Shown in pieces: positions 11,281 to 22,013 of a DNA stretch of 64,000 bases. Position 1 is the first letter of the stretch; each line of letters starts with the position of its first letter. The stretch is from Bathynomus jamesi (taxonomy: Eukaryota; Arthropoda; Malacostraca; Isopoda; Cirolanidae). Below the pieces are notes generated by a model that saw only the letters and a list, made by a program, of their open reading frames with translations, had not been told where the DNA came from and ran no database searches. Location of the stretch: assembly GCA_023014485.1 (NCBI GenBank), contig JAJOZX010001729.1, positions 620,001 to 684,000 on the forward strand, in the 5' to 3' direction. Both the position numbers and the translations under genes were made by a program.

Positions 11281-11480
11281 CGGGCTACGTCGTGACCATT
11301 GTCGTAAAATCGGTTCCCGTCGATCAGTGAAGTTAAATGACATTGGGTCTGGAGAATAAATGGATGGAAGACAGTCCTCTGCGTCCAGATTATGCAGCGA
11401 CCCCTCATTTTGGATCCCAAGTGAATCTGTAAGTCCCTTCCATCATATGATCTTAAATGTCGCGAAGTAGGTTAACCCAT
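11281..11480 (+). repeat. 5S rRNA-derived SINE (SINE3 type), copy 1
   Basis: About 120 nt resemble eukaryotic 5S rRNA, including GGTTCCCGTCGATCAGTGAA and AGTTAAATGACATTGGG, followed by a GGATGGAAGACAG block like the GGATGGGTGACCGCC part of 5S. The internal pol III control region is recognisable but mutated. The tail (CCCTTCCATCATATGATCTT) is shared with the copies near 23.9 and 34.3 kb. That shared tail shows this is a retroposed family, not a 5S gene. Confidence 0.8.
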
Positions 11481-11583
11481 TCAGTGTTCATTTTGCACCT
11501 AACGTAACCTAACCTAACCGTAGCCGCCGAAAGGGTTAAAGAATCCCGTCAGTACTTTTTTATAGCACTGAGGATGGTAACAG

Positions 11584-11614
<31 letters not shown>

Positions 11615-12155
11615 TACGAATATATTATAGTTTTAATGTTTTAGGGGTGCGTTTCCTTTGACGCAGATTCCGGAGCGTAGTCCAGTAAGGTTTATTTTTA
11701 GTAGTATTTACTCTGAAGGAGACTGCAACCAACTTCAATTACTTGCGCTATAAAAAGAATTCTAATCTTCTGCACTTTCGTATTCGTCAGTTTAAATATG
11801 CCTCTTCTGCCAAATTCTATACTTTATATACTTTTATATTGATAATTTTATACATCACAAGTGCAGTGAAATTGCTATAAAACTTCTTTTTTTTCAGTTT
11901 TCTGATTTTTATTAAATGCACTTAGAATGTGCAGTTAAGTACTGCGTATAATTGCAACTATACATATAAGTTATTAAACAATATATCTTCAACTTATAAA
12001 TTTATAGAAAGTTAGAAGTATTATTTATTAGCGTAGAAGTTCTATTAACTTTACTGTTTTACGTCTGACACAAAAGTATGCTTTTCCTAAAGTTACATTC
12101 ATTTTTATAACCCATTTTATGGCTCCGTCTTTATTTACAATTTGACCCCAATAGG
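11481..12155. other. No gene seen; (CT)n at 11586-11609
   Basis: Contains a short CCTAACCTAACC run near 11505 and a (CT)n tract. Otherwise AT-rich and unassigned. Confidence 0.5.
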
Positions 12156-12430
12156 CAATGGCGGATTCAAGGGGGAGGCCATGGGTGCCGAGGCCCCTCC
12201 CCCCATGGAAAAAAAAAACTATGAAAAGTATATATTTCTACATTTACAATTTTCTGAACTCGGTAAATGTTTGAGTTTTTCAAAGTTCAACTAAAAACGT
12301 TATGAAGTTTGTCAAAATATCCCATTTTGATAACTAAAATCTTTCTCTAAATCTTCTTAAACATTTGCCAAATTACGTGATTGGTAAACGCGTGCCCCCC
12401 CCAAGTGAAGAAATCCTGAATCCGCCACTG
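12156..12430. mobile_element. hAT-type MITE, 275 bp
   Basis: Left end CAATGGCGGATTCA and right end TGAATCCGCCACTG form a 14-bp inverted repeat with one mismatch. The flanking octamers CCAATAGG and CCACTAGA agree at 6 of 8 positions, consistent with an aged 8-bp hAT target duplication. Subterminal zones are rich in CCCC/GGGG. The ends resemble those of the 19155-19510 element, suggesting related families. Confidence 0.7.
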
Positions 12431-14576
12431 CCACTAGATAAGTTTTTTTAGGAATCTTTCGCCCAATCCAAGTGTTACTCGCGATGTCAACATTGATTTC
12501 TTCATGAGTAAACGATAAATCAATTTCCCCTTTTTCGAAGGTCTTTTATTAAGTTCCTCCAATAAGAACAGTTTTGGGTTTACTCCAAATGAACAATAAA
12601 TGAACAGTTCGGATTTTTCTATCAACTGAGCAGATTTTGGTTCAATTTTAATCTCGTATTGAGCTTAATTAAAAAGCTAAGCTCCTTTTGATATTTTCGA
12701 AAATGTTGCGCAATTTCCAAAGCGTCAATACATCCGCGACTCGAAGTTCATTTTTAATATCGGTCTCATTCCGTTGCATAACTTTAACGTTCGTCTCGAC
12801 TGTATTTGGAAACGGATCTCTAATTTGTTAGGTTTTTTTAAAATTTATTTTTACTAAAAATATGCTATTTCGGCTTGTTAAAATCTTGTGACGTTGATGG
12901 AGTCTGAATTTTAAGTTAATTTACTTTATATAACTTTTAATATTACGGTAATAATAATTTAAACTTTATCATTTTTTTATGACCAAATAAATTTTTATAC
13001 GAAAAACATTATTGAAGTAATTTCACGTTACAAGATTGCTGACACTCGGGAAGCTGTTTTAGCAGAAATCTTTGTGTGTGTCTTTCTGCGAGTTTTCACG
13101 TACGAAATAAAAATTGAGTGCTCGGAGGGCATTCATACACGCAATTTAAAAAAATCTCGTACGGAAAACAAAAATATCGGATAATAATGGACTCGTTACG
13201 TATTATAATTCTTAATTTACTTTGTAGTAAATGTAATTTTATATTATTATTAACCTGTTTCATATTAATTAGCCGTTAATTAAATGTTATAGATTTGTTC
13301 TGTTGAATTTGAACATGAAATTTATAGGTTTTTTTTAATGATTATGTTAAAATGGAATTTTACGATTTATAATAATTGTTACTCATTATTTTAAAAGAAA
13401 ACAAAATTATTTGAATGTTAATATAAAAATTTCATAAACTATTTTAAAACAGAACCAAACAAACTCATAACAGTTATTGTTGTCAAGGAGATATCCAATC
13501 AAGTGTAGGTCTACGAGATTTTTAAAAAGGCCTTGTTCAATGTTCACCAGTCTCGTCACGGGGTATTTAGAAGAAGGTCGTTGTTGTGTTAAAAATGTAA
13601 TTTCTGATTTAAAATTTATTGAACTTAAGTTTCCTCGACGATCCACTGTTAAAGTTATGAATTCACACTCGCTTTCCCCCGTCATTATTACTGTCCTAAT
13701 TAAAATAAACCGGTAAATAGTGATAACTGTCGGCATTCTCACTCCCTTCCTTCGTTCAAAAAACTGTCGGCTGCAAGCTACATGTCTCAGTTGAGTACCG
13801 GCCACGTCTTTCCGTCTGCCGTTTTATAGAATTTAGAAATCACTGTAAAATAAGTAAAAAGAGTGCAGATAACGCTAAATTAAAGAAAAGTGAATAGAAT
13901 TAAAGACATTTCATGACAGAATGATCATTTTTTTAAAACCGTTATTTACCGAAACAAATTCTGTTTAGTCTTAAAAAGCGACTTGAGGGAGGAGAATTAA
14001 GTATTTTAAAAGGGAATTAATCAAGTAAAACTTGCAGTTACAGCCCTCTTTTAACCAATAGTAGGACGCCTATAGAAGGGTCCTATGAGAACGCCAAAGG
14101 AGTAGTTCCCGCCATTTTTGTAGACGAGATCTCGGATTCCTTCCTTTTGTTATGGGTGTAAGATGTAATAAAATTGTAGTGCAAAGTCATAAAAATGTAA
14201 AGGCCGGATAACGTAATACCAATTACACTCAAAATAAAACCTTCCAAATTTAGGATTTATAACTTCTTTTTGAAGGTTCATTCTAGAGGGAGTTTTTCCT
14301 TCTTTTGGGTATCAAAGTTTTGTTAGGTGATCAGTTAATTAAAAGTCCCCACTCATACTTTAAACTCTAAATTAAAAAACGTTTCAGGAAAGCGCCGGCT
14401 TATTTTTCCTCGGCCACGCTGTTTATAGAAGGAAATGGCGTTGTTTCGTAAAGAAAATATATTATATACCCATAAAGAGTAGAACAGTAAATTATTAACA
14501 TACTGTATACAAAAGCAAAATCATTACACTTTTTCCAAATATTTATTTCTTACAGCACTGCAATGAATTACACAGC
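12431..14576. other. No supported gene; one unexplained 132-codon frame
   Basis: About 2.1 kb of low-repeat, AT-rich sequence, one of the longer stretches without visible transposon ends. A 132-codon frame on the minus strand at 13407-13805 has a less biased composition than neighbouring chance frames, and the sense frame is also open over part of it. No domain, signal peptide or splice structure can be named. It could be a host exon or chance. Confidence 0.4.
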
Positions 14577-15018
14577 TCAACAAAAAAATTTTTTTGTTTC
14601 GTTGCCAAGGAAATTCGTACGAATTTAGGGTATTTTGGGGTTGCTGAATTCCAAAATGAAAGTAGTTTTTCCGATTTGGCTCTAGTTCTTGAGATAATGA
14701 ATACCCTCAATTAATAGGAAACGTAACCATAACGCGTGCATATGGGAAACTACCGGAACATTCTAGATGGTGAGACCGAATAAAATGCCATTATGTATTT
14801 CATGTGTTTACTTTTGTATGATTTGAAACAATTTCAATGCGATTTGTAAGTAGGCTCCGCCTGAACATTAATTTTTTTGCATTTTTACGTGTTTCAATGG
14901 GGTACCAATTATCTCATAAATTAGAGCCAATCTAGCAAAACCGATGTCATATTCGGAATCAGCACCACAAAGTTACCCCAAAATCACTCTAATATGATTG
15001 GCAATAAAATGAGTGTTG
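14577..15018. mobile_element. Imperfect fold-back MITE
   Basis: Left arm words TTGCCAAGGAAATTCG and ATTTTGGGGTTGCTGAATTC return inverted on the right (GAATCAGCACCACAAAGTTA and GATTGGCAATAAAAT). The arms are about 130 bp and diverged, with inner symmetry around AGAGCCAA and TTGGCTCT. Non-coding. Superfamily not assigned. Confidence 0.5.
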
Positions 15019-15105
15019 ACCAGTGTTATTAATTATATAATTTTAAAATACAAGAATCAAAATAGGCTTTTCTATAGTATGGTATTATTTATGAACCCAT
15101 ATTTT

Positions 15106-15152
15106 ACATGTCAGCCGCGCCGTGGCTCCGTAGTCACACACACACACACACA
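15106..15152. repeat. Fragment of tRNA-SINE A joined to (CA)n
   Basis: CGTGGCTCCGTAGT at 15121-15134 equals the first bases of the tRNA-like unit repeated at 37.9-39.6 kb, and then switches directly into (CA)n. A replication slip or microsatellite expansion may have replaced the rest. Confidence 0.45.
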
Positions 15153-16714
15153 TGTTTGTCTGTGTATATAACCAACGTAATTATAGTGCCGTTTTTAAAT
15201 TTAAAAAGTTAGGTTGTTTGTTGGATGTCAGTATTAGTTAGAATATTATTGTATTACATTGTATTACAAAGCTTTTCCGAGTCTTGTGACTTAATTGTAT
15301 GTCACGTGCGCTTACCTGTCGCACGATATTTATAGGGATGATCACTAAGAAATCAGGAAATTTTTGATGGCCCCAATCAGTCGATTGTTGCGGGAAACGT
15401 CGAGTCCGTAATTTGCAAATAGAGTTAACTCGTCGAATAACTGGTTCACATTTTCTCGCCTTTCTTATGCGTAATGCGTATAGTTCAGGATGGAACAAAA
15501 CTGCGTATTTTTTAATATTTACTTACATTAAATCCATCGACACGACGAATACAAAACGACAAATTAATTGCGATCAAGTGGAATAGTTTTCACACTTAAA
15601 ATGACATAAAATAGAACAGTTTGGTGATATGAGGTGAACGTTATTTTGTTCTTTTCTTTTGGTACACGAAGAATAGTTATAGGATATTCTTTATAAAAAT
15701 ACAGAGAATACGGAGGAGCAAACATGTCCAATAAAAGTGTGTCGGAATTAACTCGCAATCATTACTTGATCAATTTCACAATAAGTTACTGTAGAAGCAC
15801 AGTACTTTTGCGGGAGAGGGAGTGTCACTGGAGTTTCACAGTTTCATTGGCGGTTGCTTAAGGGGTGGCCTTCGTAAAGGCTGACCGATTAGTAAGAACA
15901 GGGACCACCTGTTCGAAGGGGCACAGAATCGCAAGAACGGGTAACGGGCGACCTTGGTACGATGGCCGCAGGAATGATAAAAACCTCAAAAAGCCTTTGC
16001 TCGAGGCTATATAAATTAGTAGCGGGAGATTTTAGAGTTCATGAACAAACTATTTGGCCGGTTCTATCCGTTATATGCCTATGACATAATAGTCATAGGG
16101 TGGAGCGATATAAAAATCTGAACTTTTAATTAGTAGGAGCTTCTATGGGGAGTAACCAGCCGGAGTACGATTTAGTCATGACCTTTGGTGAACTTTTAAT
16201 AACCTCTGCCCGAGAATTGACGTTGAAAACTACCAGACGTCGGAGTTTATGGTCGGACAAGAATCTTGAGAAAAAATAAACAGGGAAACCGTCCATAAAA
16301 ATTAATGAGACACAGAGAGACTTGGTTGAACGAAAAGACAATTGATATTATTAAATATGCATTGTTTTGAACTGTAAAGTTTACGATATCAGCTATAGAT
16401 TAGAGAGGGAAAGATTTATGTTGTATGTGGTCACCGTACTTAGTGTTCGCCACACGATGCTGAAAATCGACAAGCGTTTCGGAGATGTAAAAATCTTAAT
16501 TATTTTTTAATTAGACTCTATGACCAATGTGACACATATACAGTATATACATAATACTTGTTTTTGCATTTCTGCGACATTTTATTTACAAACCTTTTTT
16601 CCAAACACTGTAAATTGTAATTACTGTAATTCCATTTACAGACGCTCCCCTTTTGCATGTTTTTACGGCTTATATAAGCAAGACCGAGCTGCTAATTAAA
16701 ACTTTATGGTTTCT
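15153..16714. other. No gene seen; TATA-like word at 16008
   Basis: No coding homology. A CTATATAAA word at about 16007 is followed by a short 26-codon frame from 16039, too little to claim a promoter or gene. Confidence 0.4.
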
Positions 16715-17014
16715 TCAAATAATGTATGTATGTAATATACAGTATACTGTACAATATATATGTACACCTCGCAGTGGTTTCGTGCATTGGTCTCTCTTCA
16801 CACGAAGGTCAAGCTGGTGGCTCCGCCTCTGGGCCTGGCTTGATGGAGGAGCGAATTGATCTCGCGCTCTCCACCGCACATAGCCAGGTACACCCGGCTC
16901 ATCTGGTGCTGTCCTGAGCCAGGCGTCTAGTCTTCTTTTGAAGACTTCAACTTTGACCCCTGTCATGTTCGTGAGGTCCTTTGGAAGCTGGTTAAAAAGT
17001 CTTAGCCTAATCAA
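16715..17014 (-). pseudogene. LINE (CR1/L2-like) 3' tail fragment
   Basis: Minus-strand translation contains RLRLFNQLPKDLTNMTGVKV, FKRRLDAWLRT and PDEPGVPGYVRWR. This is the C-terminal tail that follows the thumb of a LINE reverse transcriptase. The same tail, about 60% identical, occurs on the plus strand at 40748-41043. No RT palm remains, so this is a 5'-truncated insertion. It ends in short TA/TG-rich sequence at 17020-17062. Confidence 0.75.
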
Positions 17015-17062
17015 AATAAGTATATATATGTATATATATATATAATATATATAATATATATA

Positions 17063-17545
17063 GTAGGCCTAGTATTAACCACTTTGATAGTACCGGTTAT
17101 TAGCGTAAAGTTCGCATATAATAATAATGATGGTTAATTCTACAGATCTAAAGAAGCTAAGGCTAACAAGGATCCTAAGTTCCACTCTAGGGTTAGCCCG
17201 AGAGAAAGGAAAGAGGAGGGGGTTAAAAGAGGAGAGTAAGTAGCAAAACCTATCACTCGTGGGTTAACATTCATTCAGAAAAAGAGAAAGAAAGACTCCC
17301 CATCATCATCCAACGGCCACTGCCGACAAGTCGGAAAAATAGTCGAAGAGAATAGGAAAGGGGTGAAAGATGAAAAGAAGTAAAATAAGAACGCTTACAA
17401 ACCATGCAAACACAGTCTTAACTCACTGCATACTATGCAAACTACAGACATGCAAGTAGAGAGAGGATAAAAAAAAAGTAGGTAGAGTATAACAAAAGGT
17501 GGGTTAGTTTACGCTACGAGCTACATCTACGTTCGTGTTAGTCTA
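17063..17545. other. No gene seen
   Basis: Purine-rich spacer (GAAAGAGGAGGG words) between the LINE tail and the 3' end of the larger LINE. Nothing recognised. Confidence 0.5.
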
Positions 17546-17558
17546 ATTTTTTTTTTTT

Positions 17559-18048
17559 TTAAATAATTTTATTGCTGCACATATTAACGCTGGTAGAGTT
17601 CACGACGGGCGCGGGAAGATTATTCCATTTATCAATTACTTTAAACGTAAAGAAGTTTTTAGCGATATTAGTAATGAAACGTCTGCCACGCAACTTAAAT
17701 CCGTTATTACGAATATTGCTATTATCGAAAGTGAACAGTTTGTCAAAATTTACGTTATCGATGTTATTAACGATTTTGAAAACTTTAATAAGCTCCCCCC
17801 CTAAATCTCCTAGTTTCAAGTGAATGCAAGTCTAACTTAATCCTATCTTCATAAGGCTTGTTGCACAATGACGGAATTAGTTTCGTGGCACGACGCTCAG
17901 CCCTTTCTAATCTATCAATATCCTCACGCAAATACGGGCACCAAAACTGAACGGCATATTGTAAATGAGGCCTGACTAGGGACTTGTGAAGGGGCAATAT
18001 AATATCCTTCGATTTAAATTCGAAATTACGCGGTATGAAGCCTAACAT
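17559..18048 (-). pseudogene. LINE RT thumb and C-terminal domain
   Basis: Two overlapping frames (17785-18048 and 17559-17819) encode LVRPHLQYAVQFWCPYLRED, LERAERRATKLIPSL and LHSLETRRFRGG, then LIKVFKIVNNIDNVNFDKLF and KVIDKWNNLPAPVV. These are the conserved post-RT blocks of CR1/L2-type LINEs. A frameshift near 17800 separates them, and another near 18045 separates them from the RT. The open frame ends at the A-rich tail. Confidence 0.85.
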
Positions 18049-19088
18049 CCTAAATTAGCTTTTGCGCAAGACTCCAGGCACTGGTTCCTAACTTTTAAAT
18101 CCTTAGATACACGTACGCCTAAATCTACTTCCTCGTCAACGCTCGCTAACTCTCTCTCATCCATCGTGTACGTGTAATTATTGTTGCGAGAACCTATATG
18201 CAAAACTTTACATTTGTCTACGTTAAATTGCATCTGCCACTTATCCGTCCACTCCATAATCCTATTTACATCGTCTTGGAGCCTATTTCTATCGTCCTCG
18301 TTAACAACCTTACCGCCTATTTTAGTATTGTCCGCGAATTTTGACACGTTACTAGTCAATCCTACATCTATGTCGTTAATGTAAATTACGAATAGCAATG
18401 GGCCTAACACTGAACCCTGCGGGACACCGCTACCTACATCCAACCACCCTGATTCACTACCATTAACAAAGACCCTCTGTCTCCTAGCACGAAGCCATTC
18501 CTCTAACCAGTTAGCTACCTGACCGCGTATACCGTGCGCTTTAACCTTCGCAATTAATCTTCTATGCGGAACTGTATCGAACGCCTTTTTAAAATCTAAA
18601 TAAATAACGTCAGCCGCTCTATGCCTATCGTATTCGCGCACTATTTCGTTATAAAATTCTAACAAATTAGTTAAACAAGATCTATGCCGTCGAAACCCAT
18701 GCTGACTACTATTAATCAAATCTCTACTTTCTAAGTGATCGATGATACGATCCCTAACTACGGATTCCAAAGGTTTACCGACAACTGACGTTAAGCTAAT
18801 GGGCTTATAATTGCTAGCTAATTTGAAGTCTTCAGGAATAATCCCCGTTTCGAGTGACTGATTAAAAATCTTCGTTAAGGGGCCTACGATAACGTCTTTC
18901 AAATCTTTCAAATGTCTGAGATAAAAAGTGTCAGGGTCTGGAGCCTTGCTAACTTTTAGCCTATCGATATAATGCGCAATCTCACCATCGTAAACAGTTA
19001 TTTCATCCAAAATAGTCTCGCTACTAAATGGAACGATATCGTCCACGTCGGGGACATTATTTACGTCTTCTACGGTAAAAACTCGCAA
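18042..19088 (-). pseudogene. LINE reverse transcriptase, active-site mutant
   Basis: RNA-dependent DNA polymerase of the LINE, 348 aa in one frame. Visible blocks are YKPISLTSVVGKPLESVV, QHGFRRHRSC, DVIYLDFKKAFDTVPHRRL (first catalytic Asp), SGVPQGSVLGPLLFVIYIND and SKFADNTKIGG. The family norm at the last block is FADD; here the second Asp is Asn, which should abolish metal binding and polymerase activity. The upstream portion up to the MITE at 19155 continues in the linker (KAP-x-PD block near 18940). The C-terminus shifts frame near 18045. Confidence 0.9.
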
Positions 19089-19154
19089 AAAAAGTTATTG
19101 AAAATACCCGCCATCGCCTGAACGTCAGAAGCTAAAGCGCCGTTAACATCCACT

Positions 19155-19510
19155 CAGTGGCGGACCTACATTTTTGGGACCCTGAAGCTTGAACTGTTAT
19201 GGGGGCCCCTTCGCAACCAGCAACAATAGGGCCCCCGAGAAAATTTTGAAATTTGACCAATTACAGGGGCATTTTGAGGCCATATGAAATGGGTATTAGA
19301 GCATATTCTAAGGTCAATATTAAGTACTTCAACCCATTGGCTTATGATTCTATTACTAAAATAGCCTTATTTTAATAACAAACACTTAAAAAAAATCCAT
19401 CGATTTTGTTGAAAAATTCACTCATTAAAAAAAAAGTTGCTTCAGGGCCCCTCCTGGATTAGGGGCCCTGAAGCTTAAGCTTCATTAGTTTCATAGTAGA
19501 TCCGCCACTG
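19155..19510. mobile_element. hAT MITE inserted in the LINE, with 8-bp target duplication
   Basis: Ends CAGTGGCGGACCTACA and TAGATCCGCCACTG. It is flanked by a perfect 8-bp direct repeat CATCCACT at 19147-19154 and 19511-19518, which dates it after the LINE insertion. Inner GAAGCTT and GGGCCCC words recur near both ends. The insertion falls in the linker between endonuclease and RT. Confidence 0.93.
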
Positions 19511-19518
19511 CATCCACT

Positions 19519-19884
19519 AGAGGGCCTATGTTATCTTTTATCGGCTCGCGATTATTGACGTATTCAAAAAACTTTTTTGGATTATGTTTACTATCCGCAG
19601 CTATAAGAATCTCTAAATTACGCTTAGCATTCCTAATTGATCTTTTAACCTGACGTCTAAGCTCGATATATCTATTAAAGTTAGCTGCCGTGCCATTGCA
19701 CTTATTAAGTCTATACGCTCTGTTACGCTCGTTTATGAACTCCCCTACTTCCCTAGTCCACTACTTGGGCCTACCATGATTTCTAGCGCGCTTGGGCCTA
19801 CGAGGAATAAACTTCCTTTCAATATTCATAGAACTTTCTTTAAACGCCTCCCAATGCAAATTTGTGTCATTACCCATAAGTAAG
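19519..19884 (-). pseudogene. LINE linker between endonuclease and RT
   Basis: The minus strand encodes a basic, helical segment including RSIRNAKRNLEILI and NPKKFFEYVNN, the usual spacer between APE and RT in CR1-like LINEs (KKFxxYVxxR motif). Stops interrupt it, for example in the block read near 19760. It continues into the split RT beyond the MITE. Confidence 0.7.
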
Positions 19885-20673
19885 TTATCCCAGTCCACTA
19901 CTCTCATCCTCCGCAAAACTATCAAAATTGGCCTTACGAAAATCAGGGACTTCTATTGCGTTACTATCCTTAGTGTTTTCTATCAATAACTTAAACCTAA
20001 GAATTTGATGATCAGTACATCCTAAACTCTCGCCTACTTCTAAACCATCGACTATATTTTCGCCGTTCGTCATCACCAAATCTAAAATATTGTCACCGCG
20101 AGTTGGTTCGGTAACCATCTGTCGTAAAAAATTATCTTCCATGAACTCAATCAATCTCAAACCCTCCTCATTACCAGTAAAAGTCTCGTAATTAACATTA
20201 GGGCAGTTAAAGTCTCCGACAATTATACTATTCCGATTGTCAATAAAGTTACCAAGAAGTGAGTAAAATCTAGTATCGGTATCGAGGGGTTGAACGGGAG
20301 GTCTAATAAACAACAACAAAATTAAAACTAATACTACGCGCCCTAACTTCAACGCATATCGCATTAATTGCTCCCAGAAAATCTATTTTAACCTCGATAG
20401 CCCTAAGGGAATTACGAATGTACAGCAAAACGCCGCCACCAATCCCTATGTAACCTATCATTAGTAAAGAGTTTAAAACCCGTATATCAAATTCCCCAAC
20501 AAGTCCCGAGTCACGGTATTTAACCACGTTTCAGTGATAGCAACTATATCGTAGTTGCCAGAATAAATTATCGCCCTAAATTCGTTTAATTTATTTCTAA
20601 TACTACGCGCGTTACAATAAAAGATGTTTAAGTTATTTTTTACCACGGGCCGGCGTTTTAAACTATTTTTCAC
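19885..20673 (-). pseudogene. LINE APE-type endonuclease, frameshifted
   Basis: Nicks target DNA to prime reverse transcription. Three overlapping minus-strand frames (20473-20673, 20303-20527, 19885-20364) together give FYCNARSIRNKLNEFR, DIVAITETWLN, GGGVLLYIRNSL, SIIVGDFNCPNVNYETF, LDLVMTN and LGCTDHQILRFKL. The catalytic GDFN and the terminal DH are preserved. The SDH Ser is replaced by Thr. Frame changes near 20500 and 20330 break the protein. Confidence 0.88.
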
Positions 20674-20840
20674 GTCGGGCCCGCGTTCCCCGAACCCACA
20701 ACGTTTAAAGAAGGCTTCGACCTATACAGCTTTCTTACGTTTTCGTCAATTAACCTACCTAGCCTAGCATTACCTATTTCATTAAAATGCACCCCCATCT
20801 TTTATAAAAAGGCTAGGATCATTGAATTCTGACCACAGCT

Positions 20841-21233
20841 TTACGAAGGGTACATTTCCTCAGCACAAATCTCTTCTAATTTAGTATTAAAAAATATCGT
20901 TTTAGACGTAATCCTAAGACCCAAACCGTGCCTAGGGGTAATACCTAGAACTAAAGACATATCTGACCTCGCCTTCAGGGACCTAATTAACCCCCTATAT
21001 CTCTCCAAAAGGTCAGGCACTCTCGTATCGGGCCTATACGAGTCGTTGCCCCCTACCATCGTCACCAACATCGAGTGAGGGGAGGCAACGTCAATCCTAT
21101 CCACTTCGTCTCTAACTCTGTCAACCCTGGCCCCTGGGAGACAGACCCTCCTCTTGGTTGGATGCCATTCAACGAACTCTGTGTCCATATGGCGCACTAA
21201 AGAGTCCCCAATTAAAATAGTTTCCCCCCTCAT
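20841..21233 (-). pseudogene. LINE SGNH/GDSL-like esterase domain
   Basis: 130 codons contain GETILIGDSLVRHMDTEFV (block I, GDS nucleophile), LPGARVDRV (block II Gly), MVGGNDSY (block III, GGND) and ITPR near the end. This lipolytic SGNH fold is a known accessory domain of ORF1 proteins in CR1/L2-type LINEs. It starts with an ATG directly behind the stop of the upstream ORF1 frame, so either the two were one ORF now broken by a stop or frameshift, or they are translated separately. The C-terminal D-x2-H block was not found. Confidence 0.8.
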
Positions 21234-21701
21234 TCACGTCCCTTTCCAAATAGGCGTAAGAGTTCGAAACCTCGATAGGGGGGGATTCCTATCGCCTAAC
21301 GTACGCGGCCTAGCTCCACCCTTAACTTCTCTAAATCCCTCCCCATCTACTAATTTCGGACCAACCTTAATCTCTTCCTCAACTCTATCCAACCTTCCCG
21401 ATAAGCTACCTAAACTAGAAACTAGGTTACGCACCTCACCCTTCAAATTACTAACGTCTTCAACGTTAGTATTGGTTCGGCTTTCGTCAACCGTAGCCCT
21501 ACCCCTGCCCTCATCAAGCGTTGCAAGTCTTTCCGTTACCTCACGTACACTGCGTTTTATGTCAACTATTTCCTCCCTTAAATCGCAAAAGAAACAAACT
21601 GATCTCTCGATAATCGCCATAGGACCGCCGTTATAATCTTTAAAATCCGTGTACCACCGGTTTACCCCACACCTAACACACGACGCTTTCTGCGACGGCA
21701 T
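21234..21701 (-). CDS. LINE ORF1: zinc finger and coiled coil
   Basis: 155 aa. An N-terminal treble-clef-like CVRCG and CFFCDL pair (residues about 8-40) is followed by a heptad-rich helix (EEIVDIKRSVREVTERLATL, later LVSSLGSLSGRLDRVEEEI) and a basic C-terminus. This matches the nucleic-acid-binding, self-associating N-terminal portion of CR1/L2 ORF1 proteins. The start ATG at 21701 is preceded by the leader. The frame is open but belongs to a dead element. Confidence 0.7.
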   Translation of the reverse strand: MPSQKASCVRCGVNRWYTDFKDYNGGPMAIIERSVCFFCDLREEIVDIKRSVREVTERLATLDEGRGRATVDESRTNTNVEDVSNLKGEVRNLVSSLGSLSGRLDRVEEEIKVGPKLVDGEGFREVKGGARPRTLGDRNPPLSRFRTLTPIWKGT

Positions 21702-22013
21702 CGCGCAAGTTAAATTAGTTTATAACCGTCACAAGTATAAGTTAAATTAAGCTGGCACGCTAGGAAAACTTCTAAATCGCTAAAAACCACTAATATTCAA
21801 TTACTTAACTATAACAATGTGAATATAAACGCAAGTATATAAAATTCAAAACTTTCCAAAAGTAAAGTTATTAGCAATATGCAAAAGTAGAAGCAATATC
21901 AGAGGGCTCAGAAATGCGTCCGTTCAGTACAGAGTCTGGCTGACGAATTGATCGAGAAAATCGAAGGTTAATGATTGAATGTTAAATGACTAGGCTGGAG
22001 TTACCAATTTACA

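Larger units (their letters stand above)
17546..22013 (-). mobile_element. CR1/L2-type non-LTR retrotransposon, nearly full length, inactivated
   Basis: The coding order on the minus strand is ORF1 with zinc finger/coiled coil (21234-21701), SGNH esterase domain (20841-21233), APE endonuclease (about 19885-20673), a linker, reverse transcriptase (18042-19088) and a C-terminal tail (17559-18048). It ends in an A-rich stretch at 17547-17561. A 356-bp hAT MITE at 19155-19510 splits the linker. The catalytic FADD box reads FADN, and several frameshifts or stops occur. About 300 bp of 5' leader precede ORF1 before an unrelated dispersed repeat begins at 22014; the exact 5' end is uncertain. Confidence 0.88.

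Noticed and set aside
11497..11520. Interstitial telomere (CCTAA)n
   Set aside because: Only two to three units, flanked by unrelated sequence. Similar TAACCT words occur at several places and are too short and irregular.
16000..16045. Host promoter with TATATAAA
   Set aside because: One TATA-like word in AT-rich DNA, followed by only 26 codons. Not supportable.
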